Shown piece by piece: positions 26,691 to 33,363 of a DNA stretch of 64,000 nt. The stretch is from positions 62,001 through 126,000 of the forward strand of contig NZ_JAFFSX010000015.1 of NCBI RefSeq assembly GCF_017948485.1. Reading direction: 5' to 3'. Below the pieces are notes generated by a model. The model saw only the letters and a list, made by a program, of their open reading frames with translations, was not told the origin of the DNA and searched no databases. The position numbers and the translations under genes were made by a program. The stretch's first letter is position 1. Each line of letters opens with the position of its first letter. The stretch comes from Streptomyces sp. GESEQ-35 (GTDB lineage Bacteria > Actinomycetota > Actinomycetes > Streptomycetales > Streptomycetaceae).

Positions 26691-27077
26691 CTACAGCGCC
26701 GCCCCGCCGGGCGCCCGGAACACCGGCGCCCCCTCCCGGAACGCCACCTCCAGCTCCATCCCCACCCGCAGCTCCCCGCCCCCCACGACCTCCGTCATCA
26801 TCCGCGGTCCCTCCGCGAGGTCGACGACCGCGGCGACGTACGGTGTGCGCTCGCCGAAGGGCGGCAGGTCGTTGCGGTGGACGACGGACCAGGTGTAGAG
26901 GGTGGCGCGGCCGGTCGCGGGCTCCCAGGTGACGTCCTCGCTCCAGCAGTGCGGGCAGAACTCGCGGGGGTAGTGATGGGCCCGGCCGCAGGCCCCGCAT
27001 CGGCGGATCAGCAGCCTTCCCGCCGCGGCCGCGTCCCAGTACGCCCTCGTGAACGGGTCGATCTCCGGGACGTTCAT
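26691..27077 (-). CDS. DUF35 OB-fold / zinc-ribbon protein (second copy)
   Basis: A 128-aa homologue of the 14421 protein with the same zinc-ribbon spacing (C27, C30, C41, C44; CGACG ... CPHC) and an OB fold. It is not next to a thiolase, but box 6 lies 23 nt upstream, so it should be co-regulated with the second thiolase at 23056, 2.5 kb away, which is its likely partner (inference). The ATG at 27077 has GGGGAG upstream; an upstream in-frame start seven codons earlier would run into the palindrome region. Confidence 0.88.
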   Translation of the reverse strand: MNVPEIDPFTRAYWDAAAAGRLLIRRCGACGRAHHYPREFCPHCWSEDVTWEPATGRATLYTWSVVHRNDLPPFGERTPYVAAVVDLAEGPRMMTEVVGGGELRVGMELEVAFREGAPVFRAPGGAAL

Positions 27078-27100
27078 GAGCACTCCCCGTGACGGCAAAT

Positions 27101-27115
27101 CTGATGGTACGTCAG
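27101..27115. promoter_or_regulatory. 15-bp palindrome, box 6 (DUF35 copy 2)
   Basis: CTGATGGTACGTCAG, two mismatches from a perfect dyad, 23 nt before the DUF35 start. Confidence 0.65.
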
Positions 27116-27229
27116 TTCAGCAGCTGCGGTACGCGCACACAAGGGGCTGTCGGCGACCTGTCGAATCGCCGCGAATCTGTGCGCCCGCCCTGAATTCGAT
27201 GAGGAACCCCGTAGAACATCCGCGGATTG

Positions 27230-27259
27230 TTGACGATTTTGTTGGCTCCAAACTACGTT
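27230..27259 (+). promoter_or_regulatory. candidate vegetative promoter of the tannase-like gene
   Basis: TTGACG (27230-27235) and TACGTT (27254-27259) are separated by 18 bp, a good HrdB-type match, about 60 nt before the chosen GTG start at 27322. Confidence 0.55.
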
Positions 27260-27321
27260 CGCAAACGGCAAGGACAGACGGCCGCGAGCCGCCACCCGCA
27301 GCGAACTCGGGAGAGCAACAG

Positions 27322-28971
27322 GTGAAGCACAGGGCAGTCAAGCGCAGGAGCGTCGTCATGGGGATCGGCGCGACCGCGGGTGTGGCCGCGGTCGGCGGCA
27401 TCGCGCTCAGCGCACAGGCGTCGAGCGACACAAGCGGCTCGGGCTCCTCGTCCTCGTCCTCGTCCTCGGACGCCCTGGTCTTCGACAAGGACGCCTACAC
27501 CGAGCTGTCGACGACCGTCACGGACACCGACGGAACGGACCACGAGGTGGTCTACCACTTCTGGAAGGCCATCACCTACGTCACCAAGCCGGTCGACGAG
27601 ACCTACCAGAGCCTGATCGTCAGCGTCCCGGTGAAGATCGACGGCACGGCGGTGGACGCCACCGACGCCCCGATCCTGTTCGCCAACTCGGTCGGCGGCT
27701 ACCTGCCGTCCTCGGTGGCGGAGGCCACCGGGGTGGGTGGCGGAGGCATGTCCGGCGGGGGCGGCGGCGCCCCCAGTGGCGCACCCTCCGGCAGCGCGTC
27801 GGCGAGCGCGTCGGCCCCCGGAGCCAACGGCAACACCAACGCCACGGGCGGTGCCCTGGCCTCCAACCAGCTCCTGGCCCTGGCGGCCGGCTACGTCGTC
27901 GTGGAGCCCGGCGCCCGCGGCCGCACCCTCAAGAACGCCGACGGCGAGTATTACGGCACCGCCCCGGCCGCGATCGTCGACCTGAAGGCCGCCGTCCGCT
28001 ACGTCCGCTTCAACAAGGGCCGCATCCCGGGCAACACCGACCGCATCGTCTCCGCCGGCACCAGCGCGGGCGGCGCTCTGTCCTCCCTGCTGGGCGCCTC
28101 CGGCGACAGCAAGATCTACGACAAGTACCTCAAGGAGATCGGCGCCGCCGACGCCTCCGACGCGATCTTCGCGACCGGCGCCTGGTGCCCGATCACCGAC
28201 CTGGAGCACGCCGACGGTGCCTACGAGTGGAACTGGGGCGCCAACAACCTCAGCACCGGCAAGCAGGTCGACCAGACCGTCTCCAAGGAACTCCAGTCGC
28301 AGTTCGCCGAGTACCAGGCGTCCCTCAAGCTCCGGGGCCTGAACCGCTACGGCGCCCTCACCGCCCGCAACTACGACGACTACCTGCTGACGACCTACCT
28401 CCAGCCGTCGGCCGCCACCTACCTGGCCGCCCTGTCGGAGTCGGACCGCACGACGTACCTGGCCGAGAACACCTTCATCACCTGGGACGGCAAGAAGGCC
28501 ACCTTCACCTGGGCCGGCTTCCTCACCCACGTCGGCGCCCGCAAGAAGACCGTCCCGGCCTTCGACGCCTTCGACCTGTCCGCCGGCGAGAACAACCTGT
28601 TCGGCAAGGACACCACCGAGTCCCGCCACTTCACGGCGTACGGCGCCAAGAACGACACCACCGGGCTCAGCAGCAAGCGCGTCCCCGCCGACATCCCCGA
28701 GACGCTCGACCTGATGAACCCGATGTACCACCTCGGGAACAAGAACCCGGCCCGCTCGAAGCACTGGTGGATCCGCCTCGGCACCGAGGACTCCGACACC
28801 TCGCTGACGGTCTCCGCCAACATCGCCGCCGCCGCGGACAACCTCGGCGACGACGTCAACCATCTGTACTACTGGGACGAGGGACACGGCGCGAACACCG
28901 ACCCGGGCGACTTCATCACCTGGATCGCCGAGGTCACCGGCTTCAAGGGCGGGCCCCGGGCCAAGAAGTGA
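27322..28971 (+). CDS. secreted tannase/feruloyl-esterase-like alpha/beta hydrolase
   Basis: A 549-aa exported serine hydrolase. The N-terminus VKRRSVVMGIGATAGVA looks like a twin-arginine signal ending near LSAQA/SS, followed by a serine run. Nucleophile S248 sits in GTSAGG, the late histidine H522 in WDEGHGANTD, and RLGTEDSDTS may supply the acid, a pattern like subtype-B tannases. A Gly/Ser/Ala-rich insert (about residues 137-180) interrupts the fold. GTG 27322 is chosen over the ATG 91 codons upstream because the signal peptide and a GGGAGAG site begin there. The ester substrate is unknown. Confidence 0.84.
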   Translation: MKHRAVKRRSVVMGIGATAGVAAVGGIALSAQASSDTSGSGSSSSSSSSDALVFDKDAYTELSTTVTDTDGTDHEVVYHFWKAITYVTKPVDETYQSLIVSVPVKIDGTAVDATDAPILFANSVGGYLPSSVAEATGVGGGGMSGGGGGAPSGAPSGSASASASAPGANGNTNATGGALASNQLLALAAGYVVVEPGARGRTLKNADGEYYGTAPAAIVDLKAAVRYVRFNKGRIPGNTDRIVSAGTSAGGALSSLLGASGDSKIYDKYLKEIGAADASDAIFATGAWCPITDLEHADGAYEWNWGANNLSTGKQVDQTVSKELQSQFAEYQASLKLRGLNRYGALTARNYDDYLLTTYLQPSAATYLAALSESDRTTYLAENTFITWDGKKATFTWAGFLTHVGARKKTVPAFDAFDLSAGENNLFGKDTTESRHFTAYGAKNDTTGLSSKRVPADIPETLDLMNPMYHLGNKNPARSKHWWIRLGTEDSDTSLTVSANIAAAADNLGDDVNHLYYWDEGHGANTDPGDFITWIAEVTGFKGGPRAKK

Positions 28972-29052
28972 CAACCGGGAGGCCGACAGCCTCGAAAGGC
29001 CTCCTCCCCACGAACGCGGCGTCGTTTCCCGTCATAAGAGCGCGCCGCCGAA

Positions 29053-29097
29053 CCGCGACGCCGAGCCCCTCCGCACCACCCGGGCTCGGCGTCGCGG
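29053..29097 (+). terminator. strong terminator after the tannase-like gene
   Basis: Perfect 16-bp stem (29053-29068 with 29082-29097), 13-nt loop, followed by CATTTT. A weaker 7-bp stem at 28978-29004 precedes it. Confidence 0.85.
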
Positions 29098-29252
29098 CAT
29101 TTTCCACAGCCCCACGGGCCCACGAGGACCCACACAATGAGGCGCCCTACGCCACCGGTCCCACCCACTCCTCCTACACGCGTGATCAATCCGCAACCAA
29201 TTCCGGTCTTGACCGAGACCCATCAACGAGACGCGTGGTTACGCTCGCGCTC

Positions 29253-30464
29253 ATGGCCGACTCCACAGCGTCCGCATCTCCCGCGAACCCAGCGGCGCAC
29301 AGCCCCGCAGACCGCCCGGTGTACATCATCGGCGGCGGACCCGGCGGGCTCGCCGCCGCCCACGCGCTGCGGGCCCAGGGCATACGCGCTGTCGTCCTGG
29401 AGAAGTCCGACCGGGTGGGCGCGTCCTGGCGACGCCACTACGACCGGCTGCATCTGCACACCACCCGCCGCCTTTCGGGCCTGCCCGGGCTGCCGATGCC
29501 GCGCCGGTTCGGTCGCTGGGTGTCCCGGGACAACGTCATCCGGTATCTGGAGAAGTACGCCGAGCACCACGAGCTGGAGATCGTCACCGGCGTCGAGGTC
29601 TCCCGCATCGACCGCGCACCCGACGGCACCGGCTGGCTGCTGCACGCCACCGGCGGCCGCGAACTCACCGGCGCCGCGATCATCGTCGCCACCGGGTACA
29701 ACCACACCCCCCGCCTCCCCGACTGGCCCGGCCGCGACTCGTACACCGGCGAGCTCCTGCACGCCTCCGACTACCGCAACGCCGAGCCCTACGCCGGCCG
29801 CGACATCCTCGTCGTCGGCGTCGGCAATACCGGCGCCGAGATCGCCGTCGACCTGGTGGCGGGCGGGGCCTCCCGCGTACGGCTGTCCGTCCGCACCGCC
29901 CCGCACATCGTGCGCCGGTCGACCGCGGGCTGGGCCGCCCAGTACACCGGCGTGCTGGTACGCCGGCTCCCGGTCGGCCTCGTCGACCGGCTCGCCCGTC
30001 CCCTGGCCAAGCTCAGCGTGCCGGACCTCGCGGAACACGGCCTGCCCCGCCCCGGCACCGGTCTCTACAGCCGGGTCAACGAGGGGGCGATCCCGGTGCA
30101 GGACGTCGGCCTCATCGACGCCGTCCGCAAGGGCGAGGTCGAGGTCGTGGCCGCCGTGGACGCCTTCGAGGACGGCAAGGTCGTCCTCGCCGACGGCGAC
30201 CGCGTCGGCCCGGACGCGGTGATCGCCGCCACCGGCTACAGCCGGGCACTGGACGGCCTCGTCGGTCACCTCGACGTCCTCGACACCCGCGGCAGACCGC
30301 TCGTCCACGGAGCCCACACCCCGGCGAACGCCCCGGGCCTCTACTTCCAGGGCTACACCAACCCGATCAGCGGGATGTTCCGCGAGCTGGCGATCGACGC
30401 GGAGAAGATCGCCAAGGCGATCGCGAAGCGCGGGGCGGGTGTGGTGTCGCGCCTCCCGGCGTGA
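29253..30464 (+). CDS. FAD/NADP-dependent monooxygenase-like oxidoreductase (CzcO type)
   Basis: A 403-aa flavoprotein of the flavin-containing monooxygenase class. It has the FAD-binding VYIIGGGPGGLAAAHAL near residue 24, an FMO-like YTGELLHASDY, the NADPH-binding ILVVGVGNTGAEIAVDLV, and IAATGYSRAL. Such enzymes oxygenate carbonyls, sulfides or amines; many CzcO-like members are uncharacterised. ATG 29253 begins where homology begins but has no Shine-Dalgarno sequence, so translation may be leaderless. It stands alone between a terminator and the convergent MarR gene. Confidence 0.87.
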   Translation: MADSTASASPANPAAHSPADRPVYIIGGGPGGLAAAHALRAQGIRAVVLEKSDRVGASWRRHYDRLHLHTTRRLSGLPGLPMPRRFGRWVSRDNVIRYLEKYAEHHELEIVTGVEVSRIDRAPDGTGWLLHATGGRELTGAAIIVATGYNHTPRLPDWPGRDSYTGELLHASDYRNAEPYAGRDILVVGVGNTGAEIAVDLVAGGASRVRLSVRTAPHIVRRSTAGWAAQYTGVLVRRLPVGLVDRLARPLAKLSVPDLAEHGLPRPGTGLYSRVNEGAIPVQDVGLIDAVRKGEVEVVAAVDAFEDGKVVLADGDRVGPDAVIAATGYSRALDGLVGHLDVLDTRGRPLVHGAHTPANAPGLYFQGYTNPISGMFRELAIDAEKIAKAIAKRGAGVVSRLPA

Positions 30465-30521
30465 CCTAGGGATTCTCAACTCTCTTACGCATAGCGCCCG
30501 TTACTTGCGCCACCACGTGTG

Positions 30522-30977
30522 TCAGGTCGCGATGCGGCGCAGTGCACCGATGAGCTGGGTCAGGTCGGTGCCCTCGACGTGGTTGAGGATGTGGCGCCGG
30601 ACGCTGGCCAGGTGAGCGGGCCACGCCTGTTTCAGCCGGGCGAGGCCCGCATCCGTGAGGACGGCGTTCAACCCTCGGGCGTCCTCGGCGCACCTGACCC
30701 GTTCGACCAGTCCCCGCTTCTCCAGGCGGGTCACGATGCGGGTCATCCCGCTCAACGAGAGGCTGCTGATGGCGGCGAGCTCGCTCATGCGCATCAGCCC
30801 GTGCGGGGCCTCGGACAGATGCATCAGCGTCGTGTACTCGGAGAGTGGCATGTGCTGCTCTCGCATCATGTCGGCGTCGACCACGCGAGGCAGGGCGATC
30901 ATCACCCGGCCGAGCTCGCGCACGAGGGCTTCCTCGTCCGTACTCATGGGTTGCAGTGGCTGCTCGGAGGTCGACAT
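30522..30977 (-). CDS. MarR family transcriptional regulator
   Basis: A 151-aa winged-helix regulator: MRMSELAAISSLSLSGMTRIVTRLEKRGLVERV is the recognition region, followed by the beta wing and C-terminal dimer helices. It is divergent from an NADPH-dependent FMN reductase, a common redox-responsive arrangement. Two TTGACG...CAA elements lie between the genes, and a matching pair recurs at 33184-33216, suggesting a second target. ATG 30977 is used; a TTG at 31007 and an ATG at 30947 are in frame and none has a good ribosome site. Only one cysteine is visible, so sensing could be thiol-based or ligand-based. Confidence 0.9.
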   Translation of the reverse strand: MSTSEQPLQPMSTDEEALVRELGRVMIALPRVVDADMMREQHMPLSEYTTLMHLSEAPHGLMRMSELAAISSLSLSGMTRIVTRLEKRGLVERVRCAEDARGLNAVLTDAGLARLKQAWPAHLASVRRHILNHVEGTDLTQLIGALRRIAT

Positions 30978-30995
30978 GGCTTGGATAGTACTTGT

Positions 30996-31034
30996 TTGAC
31001 GAATCAATCGCTATGTGATTACTTGACGGAGCAA
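30996..31034. promoter_or_regulatory. paired TTGACG...CAA elements, MarR/FMN-reductase promoter
   Basis: TTGACGAATCAA (30996-31007) and TTGACGGAGCAA (31023-31034), 27 bp apart, with ATCGCTATG between them. They match the pair at 33184-33216, including the central CGCTATG. They may be MarR operators; TTGACG also resembles a -35 hexamer, so promoter use is possible. Confidence 0.55.
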
Positions 31035-31042
31035 GGATATTC

Positions 31043-31078
31043 GCGGATGGATCAGCGGATGAATCAGCGGATGGATCA
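31043..31078 (+). repeat. 12-bp tandem repeat (three units) in the FMN-reductase leader
   Basis: Units GCGGATGGATCA, GCGGATGAATCA and GCGGATGGATCA are contiguous. Read from ATG 31047 they encode an 11-residue peptide MDQRMNQRMDQ with a TAG stop at 31080-31082, 14 nt before the FMN-reductase start and with AAGGA upstream, so a leader peptide is possible. Confidence 0.7.
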
Positions 31079-31096
31079 ATAGAAAGGCGTAGCCCT

Positions 31097-31657
31097 ATGA
31101 CCAAGATCGGGATCATCCTCGGCAGCACCCGCCCCGGACGCAACGGGGAGGCCGTCGCCAAGTGGGTGCACGAGGTCGCCGCACAGCGCACCGACGCGGA
31201 GTTCGAGCTTGTCGACCTGCTCGACTACAAGCTCCCCCACCTCGACGAGGCGTACCCGCCGTCGATGGGCCAGTACACGCAGCCGCACACCCTGAACTGG
31301 GCCAAGAAGATCGCCTCGTTCGACGGCTACGTCATGGTGACGCCGGAGTACAACCACTCCACCTCCGGCGCGCTGAAGAATGCCATCGACTTCCTTTTCG
31401 CCGAGTGGAACAACAAGGCCGTCGGGTTCGTCAGCTACGGCGCGGCCGGCGGCACCCGCGCCGTGGAGCACCTGCGTCTGATAGCCGGCGAACTCCAGAT
31501 GGCCGACGTGCGCGCCCAGGTCGCGCTGTCCCTGTTCACCGACTTCGAGAACTTCAGCGTGTTCAAGCCCACCGACTTCCAGCGCGACGCACTCACCACC
31601 ACCCTGGACCAGGTCGTGGCATGGAGCCGGGCGTTGAGCCCGCTGCGCGCCGGCTGA
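31097..31657 (+). CDS. NADPH-dependent FMN reductase
   Basis: A 186-aa flavodoxin-fold reductase: IGIILGSTRPGRNGEAVAKW binds the FMN phosphate, and VTPEYNHSTSGALKNAIDFL is the family signature. It reduces FMN or quinones with NADPH, supplying reduced flavin or detoxifying quinones. Divergent from and probably controlled by the MarR protein. The ribosome site is AAAGG. A short repetitive upstream reading frame ends 14 nt before the start. Confidence 0.92.
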   Translation: MTKIGIILGSTRPGRNGEAVAKWVHEVAAQRTDAEFELVDLLDYKLPHLDEAYPPSMGQYTQPHTLNWAKKIASFDGYVMVTPEYNHSTSGALKNAIDFLFAEWNNKAVGFVSYGAAGGTRAVEHLRLIAGELQMADVRAQVALSLFTDFENFSVFKPTDFQRDALTTTLDQVVAWSRALSPLRAG

Positions 31658-31731
31658 GAAGTCCCTGACTACTGGGCCCCTGACTGCTGGCCCGTGGCCC
31701 CTGGCACGACGAGGCGGACCTGGCTCCACGC

Positions 31732-31776
31732 CTGCAAGGCCGCGTGCTGTGTTACCCACAGCACGCGGCCTTGCAG
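31732..31776 (+). terminator. 20-bp hairpin terminator
   Basis: Perfect 20-bp stem (31732-31751 with 31757-31776) and a 5-nt loop between the FMN-reductase gene and the convergent SnoaL-like gene. It probably works in both directions. Confidence 0.88.
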
Positions 31777-31855
31777 TAGCGCCAAAAGCCCTTCTGCTCA
31801 GCGCCGGGGATCGCCGGTAAGTGCCGGGTGTCGCCAGTTCATTGAGATCAGCGCG

Positions 31856-32434
31856 TCAGTTCCGATGCTCCCGCAGCAGGGCGGCCGCTTCGGCTGCCTG
31901 TGCCGTGACGTGAGCGGCCGCGCGAGCGGCTCGTCCGGAGATCCGCCAGGCGAGCATGCTCAGCGCGGTGGCCGGCGCCGGAGGAAAGACGCCGAGCTGG
32001 CCCAGCATGGTGATGTCGTCGCGCACGGCTTCGTGTCCGACCACCCTGCCGTCGCGGATGTCGAGCACATGAATCTGCTCGTAGTCGATTTCGCGCCGTG
32101 TGGGGGGTATGGCCTGATCGAGGGCGCCGTCGCGGAAGCGGACGAACGGGCCGGTGTGGCGGCCCTGCATACGCAGCCGCACCCAGACCTGGTCGTCGTT
32201 GCCGGCGATCCCGAGGACGGGGAAGCGCAGGTCGCTGAAGGCCGACCGCATCCAGGCACCCGAGGCGAGAACCCCCGCAGGCCCGGGAAGCGAGCAGGCC
32301 GGGGGCGACACGGCCGCTTCGCGGTTGTGGAAGTCGTCGCCCACCACGTCTGCGGCCAGCGCCGGATCGCCCGTCACGAGGACCTGAAAAAGCCCCTCGG
32401 CCAGACCCTCGGTATCTATTCCCATTACGTTCAT
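31856..32434 (-). CDS. SnoaL-like / ester-cyclase family protein
   Basis: A 192-aa protein with an NTF2-like alpha+beta barrel of the SnoaL/ester cyclase kind: FQVLVTGDPALAADVVGDDFHNRE, DDQVWVRLRMQGRHTGPF, and DYEQIHVLDIRDGRVVGHEAV. Such folds bind small hydrophobic ligands, and some catalyse aldol cyclisation. It is 27 nt downstream of the cupin gene on the same strand, so they form a two-gene operon. ATG 32434 has GAGAGG upstream. The function cannot be specified. Confidence 0.82.
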   Translation of the reverse strand: MNVMGIDTEGLAEGLFQVLVTGDPALAADVVGDDFHNREAAVSPPACSLPGPAGVLASGAWMRSAFSDLRFPVLGIAGNDDQVWVRLRMQGRHTGPFVRFRDGALDQAIPPTRREIDYEQIHVLDIRDGRVVGHEAVRDDITMLGQLGVFPPAPATALSMLAWRISGRAARAAAHVTAQAAEAAALLREHRN

Positions 32435-32461
32435 GCCTCTCGCGACTGGATAATCAGGTGT

Positions 32462-32980
32462 TCAGTCGGCCTCAGGAAGAATGACAACGCCGGCTTCCTC
32501 GTTGAACTTCAGAATCTCCGGAGTGGCGAAACGCTCCAGCGTCCAGTGCGACGGCGACTGACCAGGCTGCGCATCGTCGCCGTACATGAATACGCGTTCC
32601 TCGCCGGGCGGAGTGAACATGAACAAAATCCTGGCAGCGTGCACCCCGGTATTCTTGAACCGATGGCGCGTCCCTCGCGGGATGAAAACGAAGTCGCCAG
32701 CACCGGCTATAAAAGTTCGTTCACCGTCCAGGATCTCCACTTCGCCGTTGAGGACGTAGAACGCCTCGTCAGTCTTGGTATGGACGTGAGCGACCGGCCC
32801 GTTGCCCGGGGGAACCGTGCCTTCCACAAGTCCGAGTGAGCCATTCGTGGTCTCACTTGACGCCTTGATCGTGTATGTATCCCCGGAGAACCATTTACTC
32901 GCCCCCTCTCCCGCGGGGACGTACAAAGCTCCACTCTCCAGATAATTCGAATCCTGGTCGTCGTGAAACGGCAAGCTCAT
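32462..32980 (-). CDS. cupin domain protein
   Basis: A 172-aa single-cupin protein. Motif 1 is AHVHTKTDEAFYVLNGEVEI (two His and a Glu for metal), motif 2 GDFVFIPRGTRHRFKN. It could be a dioxygenase, isomerase or metal-dependent binding protein. Codon use is markedly less GC-rich than in its neighbours (frequent A/T at third positions), hinting at recent acquisition. GAAAGG precedes the ATG. It heads an operon with the SnoaL-like gene; the TTGACG pair and two CTGACG boxes lie in the divergent region upstream. Confidence 0.87.
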   Translation of the reverse strand: MSLPFHDDQDSNYLESGALYVPAGEGASKWFSGDTYTIKASSETTNGSLGLVEGTVPPGNGPVAHVHTKTDEAFYVLNGEVEILDGERTFIAGAGDFVFIPRGTRHRFKNTGVHAARILFMFTPPGEERVFMYGDDAQPGQSPSHWTLERFATPEILKFNEEAGVVILPEAD

Positions 32981-33183
32981 CCCAATAGCCTTTCAATCGT
33001 GGAGCCCATGAGATCGGAAACCCCGACTCGTACCGTCAGGAAAACCGCACCGGTCGCCGGGAACGGCGTCGAGAGTGACGTAACGCTGGAAGACACAGAC
33101 AGAAGCGTCGGAGTTGGTCATCGTCGCTGCAGAATCGAGGCGGATACTCGACATGCGGTGGACACGGATCACACCATACTTAC

Positions 33184-33216
33184 TTGACGCGTCAAGCGCT
33201 ATGCTTGACGGAACAA
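33184..33216. promoter_or_regulatory. paired TTGACG...CAA elements, cupin/synthetase region
   Basis: TTGACGCGTCAA (a perfect 12-bp palindrome, 33184-33195) and TTGACGGAACAA (33205-33216), 21 bp apart with GCGCTATGC between. It matches the pair at the MarR gene, suggesting a shared regulator. Confidence 0.55.
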
Positions 33217-33291
33217 ATATCTCTCGGGTGCCCTCAGAGGGTTCGCCGCGGAGTGCACCCCTCCCCTCGTTCAATGCGTGCACGCCCGTTC

Positions 33292-33306
33292 CTGACATCC
33301 CGTCAG
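33292..33306. promoter_or_regulatory. 15-bp palindrome, box 7 (synthetase, distal)
   Basis: CTGACATCCCGTCAG; the outer arms are kept. Centred 24 bp from box 8. Confidence 0.6.
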
Positions 33307-33315
33307 TTCAGTAAT

Positions 33316-33330
33316 CTGACACTGCGTCAG
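33316..33330. promoter_or_regulatory. 15-bp palindrome, box 8 (synthetase, proximal)
   Basis: CTGACACTGCGTCAG, 33 nt before the synthetase ATG. Confidence 0.68.
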
Positions 33331-33363
33331 TTAGTTGCTGTCACACAGGAGCGGGGCGGACCG

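Larger units (their letters stand above)
32981..33363. other. 383-bp divergent regulatory region
   Basis: No gene is supported between the cupin and synthetase starts. The region has lower GC and holds the second TTGACG...CAA pair (33184-33216) and two palindrome boxes (33292, 33316), so two regulators may converge here. Confidence 0.6.

Noticed and set aside
27049..27321. 91-codon N-terminal extension of the tannase-like protein
   Set aside because: It would cross box 6 and a good promoter, and would bury the twin-arginine signal peptide that begins at 27322.
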